A stretch of 25,390 bases of DNA from JAENVT01 sp031424145 (GCA_031424145.1 JANPGV010000093.1:1-25390); one strand, 5' to 3'. Counted from the first letter of the stretch, positions 15,700-24,157 are shown. The notes: a model not told the origin generated them from the letters alone. A program made the numbers and translations.

Positions 15700-16923
15700 T
15701 CACGCCCTGGACTGCGAGGTGGTGCGCCTGATCTCGACGATGCGCTCGTCGGCGTGATTGACGTCGTCGCCCTGGTCGTTCATCAACTTGGCGCGATCCT
15801 TCGCCGCCTCACGTTCCGCCAACTTTGTATCGACACGGGCGATCGCAGCTTCGGTTCCGTGCTCGTTGATGAACTCTGCCCACTCGACCAACGCGTCGAC
15901 CATCTCCGACTCGGGGACCACCCCGACGTTGCGACCCATGACTAACAGATGGCCGCGCTTGTTACAGGCGCCCATGCCGAGGTCTGCCTCGCGAGCCTCG
16001 CCCGGGCCATTGACGACACAGCCCATCACCGCGACCTGCAACGGGATCTTGCGATCGCCGAACGCTTCCATGGCTCTGTTGGCAACGTCGATGACATCAA
16101 TCTCGGCTCGGCCGCAGCTGGGGCAGGCGATCAAGTCGATGTTCTTGCGTTCGCGAAGGCCCAATGCCTCGAGCAGTTGCCGCCCCGCCCTGGCTTCCTC
16201 CACTGGGTCGGCAGTGAGCGAGTAGCGAATGGTGTCGCCGATGCCTTCCATCAACAAGGTGGCGATACCGGCAGTGGCCTTCACCAATCCCGCAGGCGGT
16301 GGGCCGGCTTCGGTGACGCCGAGGTGCAAGGGCACGTCGGTGACCTCGCTGAGTTGGCGATAGGCCTCGACCATCAGCGGCACGCTCGACGCCTTGACAC
16401 TGATCTTCATCAGATCGAAGCCGACCTCGTGAAAGTAAGCCATCTCACGTTGAGCACTCTCGACCATCGCCTCGGGTGTGATGCCCCCGTACTTCTCGTA
16501 CAGCGTGGGATCGAGCGAACCGCCGTTGACGCCGATGCGGATCGAGATCTGCCGATCGCGGGCCTCGGATGCGACGGCCTTGATGTGCTCCGGTTTGCGG
16601 ATGTTGCCCGGATTCAAGCGCAGGCCGTGTACGCCTGCCTCCATCGCCGCGAGGGCCATGCGGTACTGATGGTGGATGTCGGCGATGATCGGGATGGGTG
16701 AACGCGGCACGATCTGGGCGAGACCCTCAGCGGCCTCCTGCTCGTTGCATGTGCAGCGGACGATGTCGCATCCGGTAGCGGCCAGCGCATAGATCTGTTG
16801 AAGGGTGCCCTCGACATCGGCCGTCTTCGTGATCGTCATCGACTGCACCGAGATCGGCGCTCCCCCGCCTACCGGGACCTTGCCGACGTGAATCTGGCGG
16901 GTGGCCTTGCGCTCGATGGGCAT
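15700..16923 (-). CDS. ispG: 4-hydroxy-3-methylbut-2-enyl diphosphate synthase (flavodoxin/ferredoxin), IspG
   Basis: The 407-residue product is IspG (GcpE), the [4Fe-4S] enzyme converting methylerythritol cyclodiphosphate to HMBPP in the MEP pathway. It has an N-terminal TIM-barrel domain (VQSMTITKTADVEGT, ADIHHQYRMAL, GLRLNPGNI, IRIGVNGGSLD). The C-terminal cluster domain has CPSCGR (Cys267, Cys270) and MGCVVNGPGEA (Cys302, Glu309), supplying the three Cys and one Glu ligands. The ATG at 16923-16921 gives MPIERKATRQIHVG, where family similarity starts; the frame is open further upstream but only as a shadow across rseP. The last 30 residues are hydrophilic. It follows rseP by 17 bp, a common actinobacterial order with dxr. 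Confidence 0.95.
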   Translation of the reverse strand: MPIERKATRQIHVGKVPVGGGAPISVQSMTITKTADVEGTLQQIYALAATGCDIVRCTCNEQEAAEGLAQIVPRSPIPIIADIHHQYRMALAAMEAGVHGLRLNPGNIRKPEHIKAVASEARDRQISIRIGVNGGSLDPTLYEKYGGITPEAMVESAQREMAYFHEVGFDLMKISVKASSVPLMVEAYRQLSEVTDVPLHLGVTEAGPPPAGLVKATAGIATLLMEGIGDTIRYSLTADPVEEARAGRQLLEALGLRERKNIDLIACPSCGRAEIDVIDVANRAMEAFGDRKIPLQVAVMGCVVNGPGEAREADLGMGACNKRGHLLVMGRNVGVVPESEMVDALVEWAEFINEHGTEAAIARVDTKLAEREAAKDRAKLMNDQGDDVNHADERIVEIRRTTSQSRA

Positions 16924-16940
16924 GAGACAAGTGTGCCAGC

Positions 16941-18200
16941 TCAGCCCGGCGGCTTGGCGAAGTCCAGATAGAAAGCAGTGATGAACAGCGTGGCCAACAG
17001 CGCGATCATCGTCATCGCAACCGGCATCATCTTGGTGATGTCGGCGCGATAGGGCGGCCGGCCGCGACGGGAGCGCAGCCGCTCGTACGTGGCGATTGCC
17101 GCGTGGCCGCCGTCGAATGGCAGCACGGGGAACATGTTGAGCAAACCTACGAACACGTTGACAGCCGCCAACGTCATCAAAACGCCACCCAACCCGGACT
17201 CCTTGCCGATGGTGTTGCTCAACCGGCCGATGCCGACCACTGTGGTCGGCTGAGTGGTCGGATCGTTGTTCGTTCCGATCAAGTGACCGACGATGTTGAC
17301 GGGGTTGAGCACCTTGACGACGCCGCCCACACTCGCCCACATCACGGGAACGAGATCGAAGACGCTGTCCTTGGCTGCTCGCGCGACCGATTCGTTGTTC
17401 CAGCCAACTTCGGTGCCGGAAGAGACGCCGAGGAACGCCTTGCCAAACCCGTCTCCCTTGGTCGGGTTTGCCCCTAACCCGACGGTCTTGGTCAGCGTCT
17501 GGCCATCTCGTTCGAGCACAAGCGTGACGGCGTCGCCCGGCTGATGGTTGCGAATCTCGGCCACGAATGCCTCGGGGGTCTTCGGATGAACTCCATCGAT
17601 GGAGATCACGGTGTCGCCGGACTCGACGCCCGCCTGGTCCGCTGGGTAGCCGGCCGAGACGCCGCCGATTCCAACGCGGTCGGTCTCGACGCGCCGGCCG
17701 TTGACGGCGTACACCGCGAAGAGCAGGGCAACGGCGATCAGGATGTGCATGACCGAACCTGCGGTGATGACCAGCAACCGTCGTGGGTAGCTCTTGCTTC
17801 GATAGGCGCGGCCTTCGTCGGCGGGATCGACTTCGTCGAGGTTGTTCATCCCGATGATCCGCACAAACGCTCCGACGGGGTAGGCACGAACTCCGTATTC
17901 CGTCTCTCCGCGGCGGAAGCTCCACAGCTTCGGGCCCATGAACAAGAAGAACTGGGTGGCCTTCATTCCCGTCCAACGAGCGGTGACGAAGTGACCGAGC
18001 TCGTGCAGGAAGATCGAGACCAGCAGACCGATGACGAAGATGAATGCCCACGAGCTCTTGACGTAGAGGAAGGCCAACAGTCCGAAGATGACGGTGAACG
18101 CGATCACGGATGTGCGGCCGCCGGCCGTGGGCTCGAGGTCGGGGTTGTCGGCGCCGCCGGCCATCACCTCGTTGCGGAACTTCGTATAGGTCTCACTCAC
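16941..18200 (-). CDS. rseP: Site-2 protease RseP/Rip1 family, M50 zinc metalloprotease
   Basis: The 419-residue membrane protein has HELGH at residues 66-70 in the second hydrophobic segment (about 50-70), the zinc-binding HExxH. The third ligand motif NMFPVLPFDGGH is at 355-366, with Asp363. A PDZ domain lies between, around 165-245 (VSAGYPADQAGVESGDTVISIDG). These proteases cut anti-sigma factors and other membrane proteins within the bilayer. The N terminus has a 30-residue cytoplasmic extension. Its start overlaps the dxr stop by four bases (ATGA-type junction at 18197-18200), so the pair is translationally coupled. The dxr-rseP-ispG order matches mycobacteria and streptomycetes. Confidence 0.94.
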   Translation of the reverse strand: MSETYTKFRNEVMAGGADNPDLEPTAGGRTSVIAFTVIFGLLAFLYVKSSWAFIFVIGLLVSIFLHELGHFVTARWTGMKATQFFLFMGPKLWSFRRGETEYGVRAYPVGAFVRIIGMNNLDEVDPADEGRAYRSKSYPRRLLVITAGSVMHILIAVALLFAVYAVNGRRVETDRVGIGGVSAGYPADQAGVESGDTVISIDGVHPKTPEAFVAEIRNHQPGDAVTLVLERDGQTLTKTVGLGANPTKGDGFGKAFLGVSSGTEVGWNNESVARAAKDSVFDLVPVMWASVGGVVKVLNPVNIVGHLIGTNNDPTTQPTTVVGIGRLSNTIGKESGLGGVLMTLAAVNVFVGLLNMFPVLPFDGGHAAIATYERLRSRRGRPPYRADITKMMPVAMTMIALLATLFITAFYLDFAKPPG

Positions 18201-19339
18201 GCTGGCAGTACCTCCGAGGCCACCCGACGTGCACGAGCATCGGCGGCGATGATGTCGTCAACCGTTCTATCGGCAGATCGTTCGAAGCGCTGAAGAGTTG
18301 CGTCACACACTTCGGCGATCTGCGACCAGCGGATGCGGCCCGCCAAGAACGCCTCGACCGCGACCTCGTTTGCGGCGCTCAACCATGCCGGTGCGGTCGA
18401 GCCGGTGCGGCCCGCCTCGTAGGCCAACGGAAGGCAGCGGAAGGTTGCCGTGTCCGGCGGCTCGAAGTCGAGCCGGCCAACGGCTGCCCAGTCGATCCGG
18501 CCGAACGGCGTGGAGATCCGGCTCGGGTAGGCGAGGGCGTAGCCGATCGGCAGGCGCATGTCGGGCATGCTGAGTTGGGCGATCGTCGATCCATCGGAGA
18601 ACTCGACCATCGAGTGCACGATCGATTGTGGATGCACGACAACCTCGATCTGGTCGTACGCAGTGCCGAACAGCTCGTGAGCTTCGATCACCTCGAGGCC
18701 CTTGTTCATCAACGTGCTCGAGTCGATCGTGATCTTCGGGCCCATCTTCCAGGTGGGATGAGCCAGCGCCTGGTCGACGTCGACGTCAGCGAGATCGCCG
18801 CCGGAACGACCGCGGAACGGCCCCCCACTGGCAGTCAGCACGATCCGCGAGACCTCGCGGCTGTGATCAGCGCTGCTGCGCAGGCATTGGTGAATTGCGC
18901 AATGCTCGCTATCAACAGGCACGAGCTCGGCGCCGGGCGTCGCGCGAAGCGGTTGCACCACCGGAGCGCCGGCGATCAAGCTCTCCTTGTTGGCCAGAGC
19001 CAGACGCTTGCCCTTCTGCAGCGTGCGGACCGTGACCGACAGACCGGCAAACCCGACCACACCGTTGACCACGACATCCGCGTCGTCGGCAAGATCTGCC
19101 AGATCCTCGACGACTTCGGCAAAAGGCAGTGCCGCCGCAACCTCGGCGCGTCGAGCTGATTGCGCCACTGCCACGACCTTCGGCCGGAACTCGTTGGCCT
19201 GGGCGATGAGCGTTTCGATCGACGAGCAAACGCCGAGCGCGACGACCTCGTAACGACCCTGTTCGGTGCGGATGACATCAAGAGCCTGAACCCCGATCGA
19301 CCCAGACGAGCCGGCAATTGCGACACGCACCGTAGACAT
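18197..19339 (-). CDS. dxr: 1-deoxy-D-xylulose 5-phosphate reductoisomerase
   Basis: The 380-residue product carries the NADPH-binding GSSGSIGVQ near residue 10, the metal and substrate segment VDSEHCAIHQCL near 142, the flexible-loop region TASGGPFRG, and NKGLEVIEAHELFG. MPDMRLPIGYALAYPSRI follows in the C-terminal half. The enzyme converts DXP to MEP, the committed step of the non-mevalonate isoprenoid pathway; ispG downstream provides a later step. ATG at 19339-19337 gives MSTVRVAIAGSSG, a normal start. The 68-bp gap to cdsA contains no gene. Confidence 0.95.
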   Translation of the reverse strand: MSTVRVAIAGSSGSIGVQALDVIRTEQGRYEVVALGVCSSIETLIAQANEFRPKVVAVAQSARRAEVAAALPFAEVVEDLADLADDADVVVNGVVGFAGLSVTVRTLQKGKRLALANKESLIAGAPVVQPLRATPGAELVPVDSEHCAIHQCLRSSADHSREVSRIVLTASGGPFRGRSGGDLADVDVDQALAHPTWKMGPKITIDSSTLMNKGLEVIEAHELFGTAYDQIEVVVHPQSIVHSMVEFSDGSTIAQLSMPDMRLPIGYALAYPSRISTPFGRIDWAAVGRLDFEPPDTATFRCLPLAYEAGRTGSTAPAWLSAANEVAVEAFLAGRIRWSQIAEVCDATLQRFERSADRTVDDIIAADARARRVASEVLPA

Positions 19340-19407
19340 GGCCGTCAGTCTCGCATCGACCGGGCCCGAACCGACCTCGCGGATCGTTGCAGGCCGATGT
19401 TGCTGGC

Positions 19408-20808
19408 CTACTTCGTCACCCAGGGCTGGAGGATCTGCAGCAGGTAGTACACCGCGGGCAGGCAGAACAGGTACGCATCGAAACGATCGAGCACACCACC
19501 ATGACCCTTGATGAGGGAGCCGAAGTCCTTGACGTCGAGATTGCGCTTGAACATGCTCTCGGTGAGATCGCCGAGCGGCGCCATGACGGAGATGACGATG
19601 CCGAGGATGATGAGGTCACCGGCGCTGTTCCATGTGGTCGAGCGGTCGGTGACACCGACGATGACCATGGCCAGGATCGTCGCCACGGTCCCGCCGAACA
19701 GACCTTCGACGCTCTTGTTCGGGCTGATCCATGCACGCAGGGGCTTCTTTCCGGCGGCGCTCCCGAGCACCAGCGCGCCGATGTCGTTGGCAACGACCCC
19801 GATGGCCATCAGGCACAAGGTGTCGGTTCCGATGCTGGTGCTGATGATGCCGGAGGCGACCGGGAAGCCTGAGCCCTTCGAGAAGCGCAGGATCAATGCT
19901 GCGAACGAGCCGAGGAAGCCGATCCAGACGACACCGAGGGTGGTGATGGCGATGTTCGGCATCGGCGCGGCTTCGAGGCTTTTCGCGCCGATGAAGGTCA
20001 CGGCAGCGGCCACGAAACCCAAGGCGAGGATCAGTGGCAGAGCCCGCTCGCCGGCCCAGTACGTGGCGATCGGCGTCGTGACGCAGGCCAGGATGCCGAC
20101 GATCGTTGCGGGTCGGTAGCCCTTCTCGGAGACCTTGTCGAAGTACTCGATCGCGCCGAGGCCGAGCACGGCGATCACGACGACCAGTACCAGCTTCGGG
20201 CTGACCATGACCGAGATCACGAAGACGATCGCGATCAGTAGCCCGACACCGATGGCCGTTGGCAGGTCGCGGGAATCTGACTTGGTCGATCTCGTCGACG
20301 GACGGGCGGTGGATCCCGAGCGAGCCGGCCGGCCACCTCGGTTCGGCTCCCCTGGGCGCCCTTTCCGGACCGGACGGGAGCGGTCGTCGGTGGGATCCGT
20401 GCCGATCGTTATCCGGCCCGGCTCGCGCCGGATCGGGATCGAATCATCGCGGTTGGTGAGATCGCCGGTGTCATCTCCGGAAGCGATGGAGACCACTCGG
20501 TCCATCTCTCCGGTCTCGTCGTGCGGGTCGACAGGCTGATCATCACGCCACACGGGCGCCTTCCCGGCGAACGATGACCATACGTCCAGGTCATCGGACG
20601 GATCCGACGGGGCGGCCGTGGCAAGAGTCCTGGGCATCTCTCCCGTGGGTGGTTCGGTCCAGTGCGGCAGCGGACCCGTGTCGGAGGCGCCGAAGGACAA
20701 GCCGTCGGTGTCGTCGTCGTCCTCAGAGTCGTCGGCGAACAACGGTGGACCGAAGTCGCCTACTTCCCCTTCTTCCGGGCGTCGGTGACGCCGTGAGTCG
20801 TCAGTCAT
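19408..20808 (-). CDS. cdsA: Phosphatidate cytidylyltransferase (CDP-diglyceride synthase) with a long disordered N-terminal extension
   Basis: The C-terminal roughly 280 residues form a polytopic membrane domain ending in the CDS signature region SPNKSVEGLFGG, then GDLTESMFKRNLDVKDFG, SLIKGHGGVLDRFDAYLF. It makes CDP-diacylglycerol from phosphatidate and CTP for phospholipid synthesis. At 466 residues it is much longer than the usual 260-310. The first roughly 182 residues are hydrophilic. Residues 1-120 are strongly acidic with PLPHWTEPPTGEMPR (46-60), and TGEMDR (99-104) and TGDLTN (114-119) look like weak copies of its end. Residues 127-180 are basic and R/G/S/P-rich. The ATG at 20808 has AAAGGGGA seven bases upstream on the minus strand, so the extension is probably translated. 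It follows frr by 19 bp. Confidence 0.93.
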   Translation of the reverse strand: MTDDSRRHRRPEEGEVGDFGPPLFADDSEDDDDTDGLSFGASDTGPLPHWTEPPTGEMPRTLATAAPSDPSDDLDVWSSFAGKAPVWRDDQPVDPHDETGEMDRVVSIASGDDTGDLTNRDDSIPIRREPGRITIGTDPTDDRSRPVRKGRPGEPNRGGRPARSGSTARPSTRSTKSDSRDLPTAIGVGLLIAIVFVISVMVSPKLVLVVVIAVLGLGAIEYFDKVSEKGYRPATIVGILACVTTPIATYWAGERALPLILALGFVAAAVTFIGAKSLEAAPMPNIAITTLGVVWIGFLGSFAALILRFSKGSGFPVASGIISTSIGTDTLCLMAIGVVANDIGALVLGSAAGKKPLRAWISPNKSVEGLFGGTVATILAMVIVGVTDRSTTWNSAGDLIILGIVISVMAPLGDLTESMFKRNLDVKDFGSLIKGHGGVLDRFDAYLFCLPAVYYLLQILQPWVTK

Positions 20809-20827
20809 GCAAATCCCCTTTGCTCGC

Positions 20828-21385
20828 TCAGACCTCGAGGAGTTCTTGCTCTTTGCGGCCGAACGCCTTGTCGATCATCTCCACGTGCTCGTGGGTGATG
20901 CGCTCAATTTCTTTTTCTGCCCGCTCCAGCTCGGTCGCAGAGATCTCTGCGGCTTTCTCGGCGGCGTCCAGATGTTTGCGCGCGTCACGTCGAATGTTGC
21001 GTACGGCAACACGGCCGTCCTCGGCCATGTTCTTAACGATCTTGACGAACTCTTTGCGTCGCTGCTCGGTCAGAGGCGGGAAGTTGAGGCGAATGATCAC
21101 GCCGTCGTTGGACGGGTTGACGCCGAGATCACTGTCTCGGATTGCCTTCTCGATCGCCCCGAGCGAGGCCCGATCATGGGGTTTGACGATCAACTGACGA
21201 GCTTCGGGGACCTGGAACCCTGCCAACTGCTGAACGGGGACCATTGTTCCGTAGTAGTCGACCAACAGCTTCTCGACCAGGGCGGGCGAGGCTCGGCCCG
21301 TGCGGACAGCCGTGAACTGGCTCTGCACGTGCTCGACGGCCTTCTCCATCTTGTCGATGGCGTCCAGAAGGGTCTCTTCGATCAC
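20828..21385 (-). CDS. frr: Ribosome recycling factor
   Basis: The product is 185 residues, the standard length. It carries FTAVRTGRASPALVEKLLVDYYG near residue 24, QVPEARQLIVKPHD, and NDGVIIRLNFPPLTEQRRKE, which are conserved across RRF. The three-helix bundle and alpha/beta head work with EF-G to split post-termination ribosomes. The start is GTG 21385-21383 (MIEETLLDAIDKME), with only a weak GGG upstream. It lies between pyrH (45 bp upstream) and cdsA in the conserved rpsB-tsf-pyrH-frr-cdsA order. Confidence 0.97.
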   Translation of the reverse strand: MIEETLLDAIDKMEKAVEHVQSQFTAVRTGRASPALVEKLLVDYYGTMVPVQQLAGFQVPEARQLIVKPHDRASLGAIEKAIRDSDLGVNPSNDGVIIRLNFPPLTEQRRKEFVKIVKNMAEDGRVAVRNIRRDARKHLDAAEKAAEISATELERAEKEIERITHEHVEMIDKAFGRKEQELLEV

Positions 21386-21430
21386 GCTGCCCAGCGTATC
21401 CAGCCACGAGGAGGGGTGGCGCGCATCTGG

Positions 21431-22162
21431 TCAGCCCTGGATGATCGTGCCGACGCGCTCGCCTCGCAGAATGGCCTGCAACCTCCCGGGCGAGGACATG
21501 TCGAAGACCACGATCGGTATGGAGTTGGTGCGGCAGAACGTGATGGCGGTGGCGTCCATGACCTTGAGATCCTTGGTCATCACCTCGACGTATGTGATGT
21601 CGTCGTACCTGACCGCCCCGGGGACGGTGCGCGGATCGTCGCTGTAGACGCCATCGACACCGGAATGGGTGCCCTTGAGCAGGGCATCAGCGTCGATCTC
21701 AGCCGCTCGCAGCGCAGCAGCGGTGTCGGTGGTGAAGAACGGGTTGCCGGTACCGGCGGCGAAGATCACGACCCTGCCCTGCTCGAGATGGCGCATCGCC
21801 TTGCGGCGGATGTACGGCTCGCACAGCCGCGGCATCTCGATGGCGCTCTGCACGCGCGTGTCTTGACCGGCGCGTTCCAGAGCGTCTTGCAACGCCAGCC
21901 CGTTCATCACTGTTCCGAGCATTCCGATGTGGTCGGACTGTGTGGCATCCATGCCTGACATGGCGCCGGTGCGGCCCCGCCAGAAGTTGCCCCCACCGAC
22001 GACGACGCACACGTCGACGTCCATCTCGCGAACAGCAATGATCTCTTTGGCTGTGGAATCGAGGGTCGCGGCATCGAGGCCCTGGCCTGAGTCACCGGCG
22101 AGCGCCTCGCCCGAAGGTTTGAAGACGATTCGCTTCCATCGGGGCGATGCCGCCGAAGCCAT
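21431..22162 (-). CDS. pyrH: UMP kinase
   Basis: The 243-residue amino-acid-kinase-fold enzyme phosphorylates UMP to UDP. Visible motifs are the N-terminal FKPSGEALAG (usually LKLSGEAL), VVVGGGNFWRG, AAGTGNPFFTTDTAAALRA near 135, and LLKGTHSGVDGVYSDDP. The ATG at 22162-22160 is eight bases after the tsf stop. The substitution of Pro for the common Leu in the first-strand K-x-SGE motif is mild. It supplies pyrimidine nucleotides and is typically hexameric and allosterically regulated by UTP and GTP. Confidence 0.96.
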   Translation of the reverse strand: MASAASPRWKRIVFKPSGEALAGDSGQGLDAATLDSTAKEIIAVREMDVDVCVVVGGGNFWRGRTGAMSGMDATQSDHIGMLGTVMNGLALQDALERAGQDTRVQSAIEMPRLCEPYIRRKAMRHLEQGRVVIFAAGTGNPFFTTDTAAALRAAEIDADALLKGTHSGVDGVYSDDPRTVPGAVRYDDITYVEVMTKDLKVMDATAITFCRTNSIPIVVFDMSSPGRLQAILRGERVGTIIQG

Positions 22163-22170
22163 GCTCGGGA

Positions 22171-22959
22171 TCAGCCGATCTCGACCTGAGCGAAACGGAC
22201 GATCGATGCCGAGCCGATCACCTGCTTGATCGACTGCTTGTCGTCCTTGGCGTACGGCTGGTCGAGCAGGGCCACGTCCTTGTAGAAGCCGTTGAGCCGG
22301 CCTTCGATGATCTTGGGCAGGGCCGCCTCCGGCTTGCCCTCGTTGCGGCTGATGGTCTCGAGCGTCTGGCGCTCGTGGGCCACCACGTCCTCTGGCACAT
22401 CGTCCCGGCTCAGGTATTTCGGCCGGGCGAACGCGATGTGGACGGCAACGTCGTGGGCAAGCGACTGGCTCGCATCGCTCATCTCGACGAGGACGGCGTT
22501 GACGCCGCGACCACCCTGCAGGTGCAGGTAGCTGTCGAGAACGTTGCCCGGAGCCGCCTCGAAGCGGATGACATCGCCGAGCTCGATCTTCTCCTTCAAC
22601 GTGATCTTCAGATCGTCGAGCTGCGCCGAACGCTGGGAGACCGCGGCCTCACCTTCAGCAAGTACGAGTTTGGCCAATGCCTCTGCCTCGCTCTTGAAGA
22701 GATCGCTGCCGGCGACGAAGTCGGTCTCGCTCTTCAGCTTGACGATGGCTCCGACGTTGCCCTGCACGAGTAGCGCGACGAGGCCCTGGTTGTTGTCCCG
22801 GTCATCGCGCTTGGCGCTGGCGGCCAAACCCTTCTCGCGGAGCCATTGCTTGGATGCCTCCATGTCGCCGTCGTTGGCCTCGAGAGCCTTCTTGGCGTCC
22901 ATCATGCCCGCGCCGGTGGCCTGGCGCAGCGCCTGTACGTCTTTCGCGGTGAATGCCAT
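22171..22959 (-). CDS. tsf: Elongation factor Ts
   Basis: The 262-residue guanine nucleotide exchange factor for EF-Tu has an N-terminal UBA-like domain (MAFTAKDVQALRQATGAGMMDAKKALEANDGDME) and the core signature VKLKSETDFVA. It is close to the actinobacterial length of about 270. The ATG at 22959-22957 is set by family similarity; the frame is open for another 109 codons upstream, but that part is a shadow of rpsB. It lies seven bases after the rpsB stop and eight before pyrH, so the three are surely one transcription unit. Confidence 0.97.
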   Translation of the reverse strand: MAFTAKDVQALRQATGAGMMDAKKALEANDGDMEASKQWLREKGLAASAKRDDRDNNQGLVALLVQGNVGAIVKLKSETDFVAGSDLFKSEAEALAKLVLAEGEAAVSQRSAQLDDLKITLKEKIELGDVIRFEAAPGNVLDSYLHLQGGRGVNAVLVEMSDASQSLAHDVAVHIAFARPKYLSRDDVPEDVVAHERQTLETISRNEGKPEAALPKIIEGRLNGFYKDVALLDQPYAKDDKQSIKQVIGSASIVRFAQVEIG

Positions 22960-22966
22960 TTCCGTA

Positions 22967-23995
22967 TCAGCCTTCGGTTTCGGTTTCGTTCTCAGCAACA
23001 GGGGTTTCGGTAGGCGCCGACTCAGGAGCGGCGGCCTCGGGAACGTCAGTGGTGCCGGGTGTTGCGGCCCCGGCAGCCTCGACAGGCGCATCGTCGCTGC
23101 CCGCAGCAGTCGCAACGATGGCAGGGGCGGTGTCGTCTGCCTGCGGCTCCTCAGCCGCGGCATCGGGAGTGCCCGACGAGGCGACGCGCGCGTCGCGCTC
23201 GGCCTGCGCGGCGGCGGCTTGACGGCGGGCGTCGGCCTGCAATGCGGCAAAGGCTGCTTCGTCTTCGGCGCTGCGCTTCGGAGCACTGGCGACCTGCGGG
23301 TTGCGCTTGCTGGCGATGAATCGGCCCTCTTCGATGGCCTCGGCGATGACGCGGCTCATCAGCGCGTTGGCGCGGATGGCATCGTCGTTGCCCGGGATCG
23401 GGAACTGCACGACGTCGGGATCGACGTTGGTGTCGACCACTGCGATCACGGGGATCTTCAGCTTGTTGGCCTCGGTGACAGCGATGTGCTCTTTCTTCGT
23501 ATCGAGGATGAACACGGCGTCGGGCCGCTTGCTCATGTTGCGGATGCCGCCGAGGTTCTTCTGCAACTTCTCGAGCTCTCGGCCGAGCAGCAGTGCTTCC
23601 TTCTTCGGCATGGACTCGAACTCGCCGGAGATGCGCATGCGCTCGTACTCCTGCATCTTCGAGACGCGCTTGGCGATGGTCTCGAAGTTGGTCAGCATGC
23701 CGCCGAGCCAACGCTCGTTGACGTACGACATCCCGCACTTCTCGGCGTAGCTGCGCACCGGGTCCTGAGCCTGCTTCTTGGTGCCGATGAACAACACCGT
23801 GCCGCCACCTGCAGCCAGGTCGCGAACGAAGTTGTAGGCGGTCTCGACGCGAGTCAGCGTCTGCTCGAGATCGATGATGTAGATGCCGTTGCGCTCGCCG
23901 AAGATGAATCGCTTCATCTTGGGGTTCCAACGGCGGGTCTGGTGCCCGAAGTGCACACCTGCTTCGAGCATCTGTCGCATGGTGACGACGGCCAT
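22967..23995 (-). CDS. rpsB: 30S ribosomal protein S2 with a C-terminal acidic/alanine-rich extension
   Basis: The first roughly 230 residues are a full S2 protein: MRQMLEAGVHFGHQTRRWNPKM, IDLEQTLTRVETAYNFV, VNERWLGGMLTNFETI, and VVDTNVDPDVVQFPIPGNDDAIRA. The remaining 110 residues (about 231-342) form an extension. It begins as a charged helix-prone segment (SAEDEAAFAALQADARRQAAAAQAERDARV) and continues as a low-complexity Ala/Glu/Pro/Thr-rich tail ending ENETETEG. Typical bacterial S2 is about 240-260 residues. The ATG at 23995-23993 has GGAGGAG (24010-24004) ten bases ahead. This leads the rpsB-tsf-pyrH-frr-cdsA operon. Confidence 0.96.
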   Translation of the reverse strand: MAVVTMRQMLEAGVHFGHQTRRWNPKMKRFIFGERNGIYIIDLEQTLTRVETAYNFVRDLAAGGGTVLFIGTKKQAQDPVRSYAEKCGMSYVNERWLGGMLTNFETIAKRVSKMQEYERMRISGEFESMPKKEALLLGRELEKLQKNLGGIRNMSKRPDAVFILDTKKEHIAVTEANKLKIPVIAVVDTNVDPDVVQFPIPGNDDAIRANALMSRVIAEAIEEGRFIASKRNPQVASAPKRSAEDEAAFAALQADARRQAAAAQAERDARVASSGTPDAAAEEPQADDTAPAIVATAAGSDDAPVEAAGAATPGTTDVPEAAAPESAPTETPVAENETETEG

Positions 23996-24003
23996 GATGG
24001 GTA

Positions 24004-24056
24004 CTCCTCCTCTGCGGTTGGCGGCGCCATGCTTCTGGCGCCGAGGCGACCGCAGA
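24004..24056 (-). promoter_or_regulatory. rpsB leader: bipartite hairpin abutting the Shine-Dalgarno sequence
   Basis: In the minus-strand leader, TCTGCGGT (24056-24049) pairs with ACCGCAGA (24018-24011) over eight bases. Inside it CGGCGCC (24043-24037) pairs with GGCGCCG (24028-24022) over seven bases. The loop is eight bases and the internal loop is asymmetric. The outer stem ends directly against GGAGGAG (24010-24004), the rpsB ribosome-binding site. The placement suits feedback control of rpsB-tsf; S2 is known to autoregulate rpsB-tsf through the leader in E. coli. Here this is inference. Confidence 0.55.
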
Positions 24057-24079
24057 CAAAGCAAGGCGTTTTGATGTAG

Positions 24080-24100
24080 GGACCGTCGGGGTTGACGGCC
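24080..24100 (-). promoter_or_regulatory. Upstream hairpin in the rpsB leader
   Basis: On the plus strand, CCGTC (24083-24087) and GACGG (24094-24098) form five pairs around a six-base loop. GG/CC (24080-24081 with 24099-24100) extend the stem across one bulged base. It would lie near the 5' end of the rpsB transcript if the proposed -10 box is right. Confidence 0.35.
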
Positions 24101-24108
24101 GGTTGGAC

Positions 24109-24114
24109 ATGTTA
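24109..24114 (-). promoter_or_regulatory. Possible -10 box of the rpsB operon
   Basis: On the minus strand TAACAT fits TANNNT. A start about seven bases on would give a leader of roughly 105 bases containing both hairpins. The -35 region (GGGCGA near 24137-24132) is poor, so the call is weak. Confidence 0.3.
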
Positions 24115-24157
24115 TCGGCACCCGAGTGCGGTCGCCCACCTGCGTGCGCCCGCGGCT

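Noticed and set aside
15700..18051. A 783-codon frame that would join a large N-terminal region to IspG
   Set aside because: The part upstream of 16923 overlaps rseP in another frame and is Arg/Pro-rich nonsense; IspG similarity starts at MPIERKATRQ.
19340..19407. A missing rlmN gene between cdsA and dxr
   Set aside because: Many actinobacteria have rlmN here, but only 68 bp separate the genes and no remnant is visible; its absence at this spot alone is not noteworthy, as it may lie elsewhere.
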